Assembly: GCF_046297595.1 (NCBI RefSeq)
Contig: NZ_JBKBHT010000004.1
Span: 62,001 to 126,000 of the forward strand
Reading direction: 5' to 3'
Origin: Ferrovibrio sp046297595
Lineage (GTDB): Bacteria > Pseudomonadota > Alphaproteobacteria > Ferrovibrionales > Ferrovibrionaceae
DNA length: 64,000 bases
This document shows, piece by piece, positions 51,864 through 59,995 of this stretch. The position numbers were made by a program, and so were the translations under genes. Under the pieces are notes generated by a model. It searched no databases and was not told where the DNA came from. It saw only the letters and a list, made by a program, of their open reading frames with translations. The first letter of the stretch is position 1. Each line of letters begins with the position of its first letter.

Positions 51864-52601
51864 TTATTGGTTGACGGCACCCTCCAATCGTTTGCCGGCG
51901 CCGTCGGGGCCGAAACAGAAATCGTAGGTATGGCTCAGATGGTGATGCAGCATGGCGCAGCCTTCGTTTGCCTTGCGCGCCAGCACCAGGTCCATGAGCT
52001 GCCTGTGTTCGTCCATGATGCCGGTGCCCTGTTCGACCAGGAAATTCTGCATCATGCCGTGGCGGTAGCGTTCGGCCTGGTCGTAGAGCCGGCTCTGTTC
52101 GTCCAGCAGGCGCGGCGAACCGCAGGCGGCGATCAGGGCGACATGGAAGGCTTTGTGCAGTTCGCCGAATTCGGCCAGGTTCTCCACCGGTCGCCCGCCC
52201 AGGCGTGCGACATAGCGGTCCAGCCGGTGGTAGGCGGCCAGGATGCCGGCTTCCCAGGCATCGTCGCCGCGGTCTATGGCGCGTTTCAGCGCCGCGGTCT
52301 CGATCACCTGGCGGGCGATGGTGATATCGGCCAGATCGTCCGGGCTCATGGCGGCGACGCGGAAGCCACGCTGGCTTTCCACCGACACGAAGCCTTGGCT
52401 GATTAGCCGGGCCAGTGCCTCGCGCAGGGGGCTGGCGCTCAGGCCGTAGCGGGTTTTCAGGTCGTCGATCTGCAGCTTGGCGCCGGGCGGGAACAGGCCG
52501 GCGATGATGTCGGAGCGAATACTACGGTATGCGAACTCGGTCAGGCTGCCAGCTTCGGCTGCCAGATCGCGGATATCCGCTTTTGTCCTCCCGTCGGTCA
52601 T
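51864..52601 (-). CDS. GntR-family regulator (FCD/FadR type)
   Basis: The 245-residue protein has a GntR winged helix (RSDIIAGLFPPGAKLQIDDL, GLSASPLREALARLISQGFV, residues about 28-80) and a C-terminal FCD domain whose metal ligands include the histidine in ELHKAFHVAL and the pair in HRQLMDLVLARK and LHHHLSHTYDF. Such regulators respond to organic acids. It is the first gene of the minus-strand operon and diverges from the cyclase gene, so it probably controls both sides. Confidence 0.92.
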   Translation of the reverse strand: MTDGRTKADIRDLAAEAGSLTEFAYRSIRSDIIAGLFPPGAKLQIDDLKTRYGLSASPLREALARLISQGFVSVESQRGFRVAAMSPDDLADITIARQVIETAALKRAIDRGDDAWEAGILAAYHRLDRYVARLGGRPVENLAEFGELHKAFHVALIAACGSPRLLDEQSRLYDQAERYRHGMMQNFLVEQGTGIMDEHRQLMDLVLARKANEGCAMLHHHLSHTYDFCFGPDGAGKRLEGAVNQ

Positions 52602-52631
52602 GGGGGTACTCTGTGAGGGGGAGGGGGAGGC

Positions 52632-52664
52632 TGTCAACGACAAAAAGAAAAAAAATCGACAAAA
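52632..52664. promoter_or_regulatory. Candidate operator between the GntR and cyclase genes
   Basis: The palindrome TGTCAACGACA (52632-52642, TGTC-N3-GACA) lies in the 138-base divergent region, and CGACAAAA is repeated at 52638-52645 and 52657-52664. It is in an A-rich tract between the start codons of the two divergent genes. It could be the GntR site; the evidence is weak. Confidence 0.38.
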
Positions 52665-52739
52665 TAAATTTCCATCGTTATTCTTAAGCCGTGAAGCCGC
52701 CTGTCAGAGTCGGCCCAATGGATTTCCTTGGGAGGAAAT

Positions 52740-53516
52740 ATGCCCCGTCGCTTCGTCGACCTCTCCATCTATCTCGAAAACGACGTGCAGTCCGATCCGC
52801 CGGGTTTCAGCCCGAAGATCGAATATATCCGCCACCAGCAAAGCGCGTCCGACGTCATCAAGTTCTTCCCCGGCCTGAAGGAGGAAGACCTGCCCGATGC
52901 CGAAGGCTGGGCGGTGGAGAACGTGACGCTCAACACCCATAACGGCACGCATCTGGATGCGCCGTATCATTTCCATTCGACCATGAACCACGGCGAACGC
53001 GCCTGGACCATCGACGAGGTGCCGCTGGACTGGTGCTTCGGCGACGGCGTGAAGCTCGATTTCACCAAGCTGCCCGACGGTTACGTGGTGACCGACAAGG
53101 ATGTGGAAGCCGAACTGAAGCGCATCGGTTATGAGCTGAAGGAACACGACATCGTCGTGGTCAACACCGCCGCCGGCAAGGCCTATGGCCAGCCGAACTA
53201 TGTCAGCACCGGCTGCGGCATGGGCTACAGGGCTACGATGTATCTGCTGGAGCGCGGCGTGCGCGTCACCGGCACCGATGCCTGGAGCTGGGATGCGCCC
53301 TTCGTGCATACGGCCGAGAAATTCAAGGAAAGCCACGATGCGTCGCTGATCTGGGAAGGCCACAAGGCCGGTCGCCATATCGGCTACTGCCATCTGGAAA
53401 AGCTGCATAACCTGGAAGTGCTGCCGCCGTTTGGCTTCACCATCTCCTGCTTCCCGCACAAGATCCGCGGTGCCTCCGCCGGCTGGACCCGCGCGGTTGC
53501 TATTTTCGAGGAATAA
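52740..53516 (+). CDS. Cyclase family protein (kynurenine formamidase-like hydrolase)
   Basis: The 258-residue protein matches the cyclase family (PF04199): metal-binding LNTHNGTHLDAPYHF (about 63-77) fits HxGTHxDxPxH, and VTGTDAWSWDAPF and ESHDASLIWEGH follow. Members hydrolyse amide or C-N bonds or act as isatin hydrolase, with a metal. GGGAGGAAAT directly precedes the ATG. It diverges from the GntR gene and is followed after six bases by an FAH-family gene. Confidence 0.9.
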   Translation: MPRRFVDLSIYLENDVQSDPPGFSPKIEYIRHQQSASDVIKFFPGLKEEDLPDAEGWAVENVTLNTHNGTHLDAPYHFHSTMNHGERAWTIDEVPLDWCFGDGVKLDFTKLPDGYVVTDKDVEAELKRIGYELKEHDIVVVNTAAGKAYGQPNYVSTGCGMGYRATMYLLERGVRVTGTDAWSWDAPFVHTAEKFKESHDASLIWEGHKAGRHIGYCHLEKLHNLEVLPPFGFTISCFPHKIRGASAGWTRAVAIFEE

Positions 53517-53522
53517 ACATCT

Positions 53523-54473
53523 ATGAAATTCTGCACTTTCAGCCATCCGGCGCGCGGTTCGGGAATCAATGGCCTTGGGCGCCCCGGCGTGCTCACCAGC
53601 GATGGTGCCTTCATCGTCGATCTGGGCGAGGTATTTCCCGACATCCTCTCCATCATCAAGGGCGGCGACGAGGCCAAGGCCAAAGCCCGCGCCCTGCAGG
53701 AGAAGGCGGAAATCCGCGTGCCGCTGAGCGAAGCCAAGCTGCATGCGCCCGTGCCGGTGCCCGAACAGATCCGTGATTCCATGCTGTTTGAGAAGCATGT
53801 GCAGCAGGCGATGGAGCGCATCGCCATCATGCGCAAACCGATCCTTGGTCCGCTGCTGGTCAAGCTGGGCATGATCAAGGTGGCGCCGACCTGGTACCAG
53901 ATTCCGATCTATTACAAGTCCAACCGGTTCTCGGTGAACGGCCCGGACGGCGACGTGGTCTGGCCGCGCTACAGCCAGGTGATGGATTTCGAACTGGAAT
54001 TCGGCTTCTTCCTCGGCAAGGGCGGCAAGAACATCAAGGCCAGCGAGGCGCGCGACCACATCTTCGGCTTCACCATCTTCAACGACTTCTCGGCGCGTGA
54101 TGCCCAGAGCATCGAGATGCAGAGCATGCTGGGCCCCTGCAAGGGCAAGGATTTCGACACCGGCAACAGCATGGGGCCGTTCCTGGTGACGCTGGACGAG
54201 ATCGGCGATCCCTATAACTTACGCATGCAGGCGCGCGTGAATGGCGAAACTTGGTGCGACAGCAATTCCAGCACCATTCATCATACCTTCGAGGACCTGC
54301 TGGCCCGCGTCTCGGCTGACGAGACCGTGCATGCCGGCGAATTCTTCGGCTCGGGCACGGTGGGCGACGGCTGCGGCCTGGAACATGGCCGTTACCTGAA
54401 GGATGGCGATGTGGTGGAGCTGGAGGTCGAGAAGATCGGCATCCTGCGCAACCGCGTGGTCAGGCAGAAATAA
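53523..54473 (+). CDS. Fumarylacetoacetate hydrolase family protein
   Basis: The 316-residue protein has the FAH fold in its C-terminal two thirds: VMDFELEFGFFLGKGGKNIK with metal-binding glutamates, FGFTIFNDFSARDAQSIEMQ and KDFDTGNSMGPFLVTLDEIG. The family cleaves C-C bonds of 1,3-diketo acids or decarboxylates oxaloacetate-type compounds. It starts six bases after the cyclase gene. Products such as acetoacetate could feed the acetoacetyl-CoA synthetase encoded at 45327; this is inference. The 3' end overlaps the next, convergent gene by 14 bases. Confidence 0.92.
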   Translation: MKFCTFSHPARGSGINGLGRPGVLTSDGAFIVDLGEVFPDILSIIKGGDEAKAKARALQEKAEIRVPLSEAKLHAPVPVPEQIRDSMLFEKHVQQAMERIAIMRKPILGPLLVKLGMIKVAPTWYQIPIYYKSNRFSVNGPDGDVVWPRYSQVMDFELEFGFFLGKGGKNIKASEARDHIFGFTIFNDFSARDAQSIEMQSMLGPCKGKDFDTGNSMGPFLVTLDEIGDPYNLRMQARVNGETWCDSNSSTIHHTFEDLLARVSADETVHAGEFFGSGTVGDGCGLEHGRYLKDGDVVELEVEKIGILRNRVVRQK

Positions 54474-55335
54474 ACGGGGCCTCCGGCAATCCGGGTATAT
54501 CGACGCCTATGCTGAAGATGCCGCCCGCCAGCGGCATCTTCTCCAGCTCTTCGGCTGTGTGTTTCTGGCGCGCCGTGGTGATGAACAGGGTGCGCAGATC
54601 GGGTCCGCCGAAGCAGGGCATGGTCGGCGCCTTCACCGGCAGGTGGATTTCGCGCAGGCGTTCGCCGGCGGGCGAAAACTGCACCACCTTGCCGGCGCCA
54701 TAGAGCGCCAGCCAGTAATTGCCGGCGCTGTCCACAGTCGCGCCGTCGGGTCGTTCGCCGCTGCCGCGCAGGTCGAGGAACAGGCGACGGTTCGACAGCG
54801 TCGCCGTGGCAATGTCGTAATCATAGGCCTGCACCTGCATAGCCGGTGTATCGGCGTGATACAGGATGCGGCCATCGGGGCTCCAGGCCAGGCCGTTCGA
54901 TGTGGCGATGGCGCCGGGCAGCCCTGCTTCGATAAAACGCGTGCCGTCAAAGCGATAGAGTGCGCCATGAGGCTGGCGGTCGTCGGTGATGGTGCCGACC
55001 CAGAAACGACCCTGGCGGTCGCAGCGGCCATCGTTGAAACGCATCAGCTGAGTATCATAGGGCGCGGACGCCAGCCGGTTATGCCGTCCCTGTTCCAGGT
55101 CGAGCCGATAGAGACCGTCGCGCAGCGCGGCGATCAGCTCGCCATCGGAGGCGAACGCGATGCAGCCGATGGCGGCCGGCATCGGCCAGTGCCGGTGGGC
55201 GCCGCTCGCCGGATCGTACCGATGCAGGGCGGGCGTGTTGATGTCGACGAACCAGAGCGCCTGCTCCGCAACCGACCAGACCGGCGATTCCGCCAGGTCG
55301 AAATGACCATCGAGGATGCAGGCCGGTTCCGTCAT
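54460..55335 (-). CDS. SMP-30/gluconolactonase-type protein, second copy
   Basis: The 291-residue protein has the normal SMP-30 length and motifs: DLAESPVWSVAEQALWFVDI (metal-binding glutamate), LMRFNDGRCDRQGRFWVGTI, ATSNGLAWSPDGRILYHADT and RPDGATVDSAGNYWLALYGA. The Asn and Asp ligands of the family are present in NDGRCD, NGLAW and PDGATVD. It likely opens a sugar lactone. The ATG at 55335 overlaps the stop of the flavoprotein gene (four bases). Confidence 0.92.
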   Translation of the reverse strand: MTEPACILDGHFDLAESPVWSVAEQALWFVDINTPALHRYDPASGAHRHWPMPAAIGCIAFASDGELIAALRDGLYRLDLEQGRHNRLASAPYDTQLMRFNDGRCDRQGRFWVGTITDDRQPHGALYRFDGTRFIEAGLPGAIATSNGLAWSPDGRILYHADTPAMQVQAYDYDIATATLSNRRLFLDLRGSGERPDGATVDSAGNYWLALYGAGKVVQFSPAGERLREIHLPVKAPTMPCFGGPDLRTLFITTARQKHTAEELEKMPLAGGIFSIGVDIPGLPEAPFISA

Positions 55336-56444
55336 CCTGTTGTCTCTGCCAGGTCGGCGACATATTCGCCCAGCGCCAGCGATGCCGTCAGGCCCGGGCT
55401 TTCGATGCCGAACAGGTTGATCAGGCCGGGCAGGCCGGTTTGTTCGGGGCCGTGGATGACAAAGTCGTCGGCCTTGCTGCCCGATGGCGACAGCTTGGGC
55501 CGGATGCCGGCATAGCCTGGCTGGATCGCGCCATCGGGCAGGCCGGGCCAGTAGCGCCGCACGGCGGCATAGAATTTTTCGCCGCGCGCCGGGTCCACCG
55601 CGTAGTCGATGGCATCGATCCACTCCACATCGGGGCCGAAGCGCATCTGGCCGCCCAGGTCGATGGTGACATGGGTGCCCAGCCCGCCGGGTTCGGGCAC
55701 CGGATAGATCAACCGGGAGAATGGCGGCTTCATGCCGGAGAGAATGAAGTAATTGCCCTTGGCGTAGTAGCAGCCCGGTACGCTCTCGGGCCGTATGCCT
55801 GCGATCGAGGCGGCGATGCGCTGGGCCGAAAGTCCTGCGGCATTCACCACCAGCCGGGCTTTCAACTGCATCGGATCCTGTCCGCCGGTCTCGATCACGA
55901 TGCCACCGTTTGTTGCCGCGCCGCGCAGCACGGGCGATCCCAGCGCCAGCATGGCGCCGTGGTCTTCCGCCTCGCCCTGAAAGGCCAGCATCAGGCCATG
56001 GCTGTCGATGATGCCGGTGGAGGGCGAGAGCAGGGCGGCAACGCAGTGAAGCTGCGGCTCCAGTGCCAGTGCCTGGTCGCGGGTGAGCCATTGCAGGTCG
56101 TCGACGCCGTTGGCTTCGGCCTTTTTCTTCAGGGCCTCCAGATCGGCGATCTGTGCTTCATCGGCGGCGACGATCAGTTTGCCGCAGCGCTGATGCGCGA
56201 TGCCGCGCTCGACGCAATAGGCATAGAGGGCCTGCTTGCCGGCCACGCAAAATCGCGCCTTCAGGCTGCCGGCGGGATAATAGATGCCGGCATGGATCAC
56301 TTCGGAATTGCGCGAGCTGGTCTCGCTGCCGATCAGGCCGGCGGCCTCGACGATCACCACCTCGCGGCCGCGCCGCGCCAGGGCGCGGGCCACGCCCAGA
56401 CCGACCACACCGGCTCCGATTACCAGACACTCCACCGTATCCAT
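55332..56444 (-). CDS. FAD-dependent oxidoreductase, L-2-hydroxyglutarate oxidase-like
   Basis: The 370-residue flavoprotein begins with the dinucleotide-binding motif CLVIGAGVVGLGVARALARR (about 6-25), followed by EVVIVEAAGLIGSETSSRNS and IHAGIYYPAGSLKARFCVAG, the pattern of the LhgO/DAO family. It oxidises a 2-hydroxy acid (L-2-hydroxyglutarate in close homologues) or a related compound. It is translationally coupled to the SMP-30 gene downstream. The substrate in this organism is uncertain. Confidence 0.88.
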   Translation of the reverse strand: MDTVECLVIGAGVVGLGVARALARRGREVVIVEAAGLIGSETSSRNSEVIHAGIYYPAGSLKARFCVAGKQALYAYCVERGIAHQRCGKLIVAADEAQIADLEALKKKAEANGVDDLQWLTRDQALALEPQLHCVAALLSPSTGIIDSHGLMLAFQGEAEDHGAMLALGSPVLRGAATNGGIVIETGGQDPMQLKARLVVNAAGLSAQRIAASIAGIRPESVPGCYYAKGNYFILSGMKPPFSRLIYPVPEPGGLGTHVTIDLGGQMRFGPDVEWIDAIDYAVDPARGEKFYAAVRRYWPGLPDGAIQPGYAGIRPKLSPSGSKADDFVIHGPEQTGLPGLINLFGIESPGLTASLALGEYVADLAETTG

Positions 56445-56565
56445 TCGCCGCCATTCTCCTGCTCGATCCGTCCGTTATCGGCAGGCCGGCGGAGCATGGC
56501 AAGCCCTGTCCGGCCGCCCGGTGAGAGGCCCAATGGATAACCATCCGGATAACCCGCGGGGGCGC

Positions 56566-56594
56566 TTGACTTCTCCCGGCCGGGGCCGTAAAGA
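56566..56594 (+). promoter_or_regulatory. Promoter of tRNA-Leu
   Basis: TTGACT (56566-56571), a 17-base spacer and TAAAGA (56589-56594) lie about 45 bases upstream of the mature tRNA end, which is a typical position. Confidence 0.65.
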
Positions 56595-56639
56595 CACGCC
56601 TCGGTCGCGACGGTCGCTTATCCGGACCCTGCACCGCCT

Positions 56640-56727
56640 GCCCAGGTGGCGGAATTGGTAGACGCGCTAGCTTCAGGTGCTAGTGACCGAAAGGTCGTGT
56701 AAGTTCGAGTCTTATCCTGGGCACCAA
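56640..56727 (+). tRNA. tRNA-Leu (anticodon CAG)
   Basis: The 88-base gene has a 7-bp acceptor stem (GCCCAGG with CCTGGGC), the D-arm GGCGGAATTGGTAGACGC, anticodon stem CTAGC/GCTAG with loop TTCAGGT (anticodon CAG at 56674-56676), a long variable arm (TGACC gaaa GGTCG) typical of tRNA-Leu, the T-arm with GTTCGAGTC and an encoded CCA end. It reads the leucine codon CUG, frequent in this GC-rich genome. Confidence 0.97.
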
Positions 56728-56798
56728 TTCCTCGATTGCCGCGCCGGATTCCGAGCGCACCCGCAAGAGAGTGCCGCACCCTAGAGAGTGCATCGCGA

Positions 56799-57413
56799 AT
56801 GGCCATCACCGTATATCAGAACGACTTGCCGGCCGGTCTCGATCTTGGCCCATCGGTGGCCGTGGATACCGAGACCATGGGCCTGCGCACCCTGCGCGAC
56901 CGGCTTTGCGTCGTGCAACTCTCGTCGGGCGATGGCAATGCCCATCTGGTCCAGTTCCGCGCCGGCAGCGGCTATGACGCGCCGAACCTGAAGCGGCTGC
57001 TGGAAAATCCGAAAATCCTGAAGCTGTTCCACTTCGCCCGGTTCGACCTGGCGGCGCTGAAACAGTATCTGGGCGCCGAGACCACGCCGGTCTACTGCAC
57101 CCGTACAGCCTCCAAGCTCGTGCGCACCTTCACGGACCGCCATGGCCTGAAGGACCTCTGCCGGGACCTGATCGGGGTGGAAATCTCCAAGCAGGAGCAG
57201 TCTTCAGACTGGGGTGCGCAGGATTTGACCGAGGCGCAGCAGCGTTATGCCGCGTCCGATGTGCTGCATCTGCACCAGCTCAAGGCAGTGCTGGATGGCA
57301 TGCTTGCCCGCGAGGGTCGTGCCGTCCTGGCCCAGGCCTGTTTCGACTTCCTGCCGGCCCGGGCCGCGCTGGATCTGGCCGGCTGGCCGGAAGACGACAT
57401 TTTCGCGCATTAA
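56799..57413 (+). CDS. rnd: Ribonuclease D-type 3'-5' exonuclease
   Basis: The 204-residue protein is the exonuclease domain of RNase D: Exo I motif AVDTETMGL (DxE), FHFARFDLAALKQYLG (Exo II with Asp), KLVRTFTDRHGLKDLCRDLI and QQRYAASDVLHLHQLKAVLD (Exo III, YxxxD). The HRDC domains of E. coli RNase D are absent, giving the short form common in alphaproteobacteria. It may trim tRNA 3' ends, consistent with its position about 70 bases after a tRNA gene. Confidence 0.9.
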   Translation: MAITVYQNDLPAGLDLGPSVAVDTETMGLRTLRDRLCVVQLSSGDGNAHLVQFRAGSGYDAPNLKRLLENPKILKLFHFARFDLAALKQYLGAETTPVYCTRTASKLVRTFTDRHGLKDLCRDLIGVEISKQEQSSDWGAQDLTEAQQRYAASDVLHLHQLKAVLDGMLAREGRAVLAQACFDFLPARAALDLAGWPEDDIFAH

Positions 57414-57421
57414 TTCTTAGC

Positions 57422-57441
57422 CTGCCTGAGGAATCAGGCAG
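57422..57441. terminator. Hairpin after rnd
   Basis: CTGCCTGA (57422-57429) pairs with TCAGGCAG (57434-57441) around a GGAA loop nine bases after the rnd stop. No T run follows, so it may be an RNA 3'-end stabiliser or weak terminator. Confidence 0.5.
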
Positions 57442-57486
57442 CAGACGGTCGGCCGGGTTTGCAATTTGGCGACCGATTCTCCATAT

Positions 57487-57503
57487 TTGGCACGATTCTT
57501 GTT
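57487..57503 (+). promoter_or_regulatory. Sigma-54-like promoter upstream of kdsD-lptCAB-rpoN
   Basis: TTGGCACGATTCTTGTT matches the -24/-12 consensus YTGGCACG-N4-TTGCW at all key positions except one: T at 57502 replaces the C of the -12 GC. The GG lies at 57489-57490. The start of transcription would be near 57513, 17 bases before the kdsD ATG. The operon ends with the gene for sigma-54 itself, so the site could give feedback. Confidence 0.55.
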
Positions 57504-57529
57504 AGTGTCCTGCAAGTCGTGGGTAGCTC

Positions 57530-58684
57530 ATGACCTCCGCGCCGTCCGCCGCGCGCGCCAAACGCGCCGGAAAGAAATCTGCGAAAGCCGTCGCCAAGGG
57601 GAAACGGTCATCCGCTGCCCAATCATCCGCTGCCCGGACTGCCGCCGGAGCCAAGGTGGTGCAGGTCGCCGGCCGGCAGGGCTCGTCCACTCCCGATATT
57701 GCCGCCGCCCGCCGCGTCCTGCTGATGGAGGCCAATGGCTTGGCGGCCCTGGCCGCAGGCCTGACCGAAAGTTTTGATCGCGCCATCGACCTGCTGCTCG
57801 GCGTCAGCGGCAGCAACCCCGGCCTTTCGAGCGGCGTGCGCGGCCGCGTGATCGTGTCGGGCATGGGCAAGAGCGGCCATGTCGGCCGCAAGATCGCTGC
57901 CACCCTTGCCTCCACGGGCACGCCGGCCTTTTTCGTGCATCCGGCCGAAGCCAGCCATGGCGATCTGGGCATGGTGATGCAGGGCGATGTGCTGCTCTGC
58001 CTGTCGAATTCCGGCGACGTGCCCGAGATGGCCGACCTGATCGCCCATGCCAAACGGTTCGGGATCCCGCTGGTTGGCATCACGTCGAAAACCAGCTCGT
58101 CGCTGGGCCAGGCCTCGGATGTGGCCTTGATCCTGCCGCCGGTGGAAGAGGCCTGTCCGATGGGGCTGGCACCGACCACCTCGACCACCATGATGCTGGC
58201 CCTGGGCGATGCCCTGGCCGTGGCGCTGATGGAGCGCAAGGGCTTCACGCACGACCATTACCGGGTTTTCCATCCGGGCGGCCGCCTGGGCAAACAGCTC
58301 ATCAAGGTCAGCGACCTGATGCATGCCGGTCCGGAAATGCCGCTGGTGGCGTCCGGCACGCCGATGCGCCAGGCGCTGGTCACCATGGCAGGCCGCAGTT
58401 TCGGCTGTATCGGCATCATCGGCGTCAAGGGGCGCGAAAAGGGCCGCCTGATCGGCATCATGACCGATGGCGATCTTCGCCGTCATATCGAAGGCGACCT
58501 GCTGGCGCAGACGGTGGATGCGGTGATGACCAAATCGCCGATCACCATCGGACCGCAGCAACTGGCCGTCGAGGCGCTGCGCCTGATGAACAGCCGTCGC
58601 ATCACCGCGTTTTTCGTGGTCGAGCACGGGCGTCCAATCGGCATCCTGCACATGCACGATTGCGTGCGCGCCGGTATCACCTGA
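57530..58684 (+). CDS. kdsD: D-arabinose 5-phosphate isomerase
   Basis: The 384-residue enzyme makes arabinose 5-phosphate from ribulose 5-phosphate for the KDO sugar of LPS. It has a SIS domain (VSGMGKSGHVGRKIAATLAS about 107-126; HGDLGMVMQGD; ACPMGLAPTTSTTMMLALGD) and two CBS domains (DLMHAGPEMPLV onward, and VMTKSPITIGPQQLAVEA). About 55 extra residues at the N-terminus, rich in Lys and Ala, are absent from E. coli KdsD. The gene heads the lptCAB-rpoN cluster. Confidence 0.93.
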   Translation: MTSAPSAARAKRAGKKSAKAVAKGKRSSAAQSSAARTAAGAKVVQVAGRQGSSTPDIAAARRVLLMEANGLAALAAGLTESFDRAIDLLLGVSGSNPGLSSGVRGRVIVSGMGKSGHVGRKIAATLASTGTPAFFVHPAEASHGDLGMVMQGDVLLCLSNSGDVPEMADLIAHAKRFGIPLVGITSKTSSSLGQASDVALILPPVEEACPMGLAPTTSTTMMLALGDALAVALMERKGFTHDHYRVFHPGGRLGKQLIKVSDLMHAGPEMPLVASGTPMRQALVTMAGRSFGCIGIIGVKGREKGRLIGIMTDGDLRRHIEGDLLAQTVDAVMTKSPITIGPQQLAVEALRLMNSRRITAFFVVEHGRPIGILHMHDCVRAGIT

Positions 58685-58700
58685 TGCGGCGGGATTGCGC

Positions 58701-59387
58701 ATGACCGCCGGCAGCGATCCCATCGGCTCCACGCCCCTGCCGCGTGAACGGACGGCCGGCTTCACGCCACGCAACGCCACGGCAGCGCTGGCGGGACTGA
58801 CGCGTCGCCGCCGCTTCGTGCGCTTCATGAAATTCATCCTGCCGTTGATCGCCCTGGGCACGGTGGCCGCCGTCATTGCCTGGCCGCAGCTGTCGAAAAA
58901 GCACAACATGCTGCCGCTGACCTTCAGCGACGTCGACAGCGCCAACGCCGCCTTGGTGATGAACAATCCGCGTTACCGCGGTACCGACGCCAGCGGCCAG
59001 CCTTATATCGTCACGGCCGACCGCGCGGTGCAGGACCCGCAGGACGACAAGCAGGTGACGCTGGACAAGGTGCAGGCCGATATCACCATGAGCAATGGCG
59101 AATGGTGGTCGCTGACGGCCGATACCGGATTGTATCAGGGGGCACTGCAACTGCTGGATCTGTATGGCAACATCGCCGTGTTCGGCGACCGGGGCTATGA
59201 GATGCACGGCCATTCGGCCGAGATCAACCTGCAAACCAAGGTGGTCTCCAGCGACGACAAGGTCTGGGGTCATTCCGCGCTGGGCAAGATCAACGCCAAT
59301 GGCATGCGGATTTACGACAGGGGGCAGCGTATTGTGTTTATCAACGGCGTGAAGACCACGATCTTCCCGCGCCAACAACGGGGATGA
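58701..59387 (+). CDS. lptC: LPS export ABC transporter periplasmic protein LptC
   Basis: The 228-residue bitopic protein has a basic cytoplasmic start (TRRRRFVRFMKFILPLIALG) leading into one membrane helix (about 45-65), then a beta-jellyroll periplasmic domain (RYRGTDASGQPYIVTADRAV, YDRGQRIVFINGVKTTIFP). It is larger than E. coli LptC (191 aa), which is usual in alphaproteobacteria. It passes LPS from LptB2FG to LptA. Confidence 0.9.
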   Translation: MTAGSDPIGSTPLPRERTAGFTPRNATAALAGLTRRRRFVRFMKFILPLIALGTVAAVIAWPQLSKKHNMLPLTFSDVDSANAALVMNNPRYRGTDASGQPYIVTADRAVQDPQDDKQVTLDKVQADITMSNGEWWSLTADTGLYQGALQLLDLYGNIAVFGDRGYEMHGHSAEINLQTKVVSSDDKVWGHSALGKINANGMRIYDRGQRIVFINGVKTTIFPRQQRG

Positions 59388-59995
59388 TCGGAATGCGTCA
59401 GCCTGCGCTTTTCCTGTTCATGTTTGCGGCCGGCACGACCCTGGCGCTGGCGCCGGCTTTCGGCCAGGTCGGATTCACCGGACGGAAGAGCAGCGACCAG
59501 CCGATCGAGATCGCTTCCGATACCCTTGAGGTGCAGCAGGACAAGCAGCTTGCGATTTTCCGGGGCAATGTTGATGCCGTGCAGGGCGATATGCGCCTGC
59601 GCTCGGCCGAGCTCTATGTCTATTATCGCGAGCGGCAACCCGCCGGTACTGCCGCAGCGGCACCGCCGCGCCAGCCGGCTTCGGGCGGTCCGGATACCAG
59701 CTCGATCACCAAGATCGAGGCGAAAGGCGATGTGTTCGTCTCCACGCCGCAGGAACGCGGCCAGGGCGATTTCGGCGTCTATGACGTCGACAAGAAGACC
59801 ATCACGCTGACCGGTAACGTCGTACTCAGCAACGATCAGGGCACGGTGCGCTGTGCCCGCGCCGTGATGCACCAGGATACTGGCCGCAGCACTTGCGATC
59901 CGGTTGCCGGCGGTCGTGTGCGCGGTGTCTTCGTACCCAAGAGCGACGAGCAACCGTCAAACGGCACGACACCGAAGGCCGGGGGGAAGCCCTGA
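59384..59995 (+). CDS. lptA: LPS transport periplasmic protein LptA
   Basis: The 203-residue protein has a signal peptide (about 1-27, ending AFG) and an OstA/LptA beta-jellyroll: QPIEIASDTLEVQQDKQLAI, FRGNVDAVQGDMRLRSAELY and VVLSNDQGTVRCARAVM. A Pro/Ala/Gly-rich insertion, GTAAAAPPRQPASGGPD, interrupts the domain at about 88-104. The ATG overlaps the lptC stop; an ATG nine bases later is an alternative. It forms the periplasmic bridge for LPS. Confidence 0.9.
   Translation: MIGMRQPALFLFMFAAGTTLALAPAFGQVGFTGRKSSDQPIEIASDTLEVQQDKQLAIFRGNVDAVQGDMRLRSAELYVYYRERQPAGTAAAAPPRQPASGGPDTSSITKIEAKGDVFVSTPQERGQGDFGVYDVDKKTITLTGNVVLSNDQGTVRCARAVMHQDTGRSTCDPVAGGRVRGVFVPKSDEQPSNGTTPKAGGKP

Noticed and set aside
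56640..56727. tRNA-Leu as an integration site
   Set aside because: No integrase, no repeat of the tRNA 3' end and no mobile genes were seen on either side.
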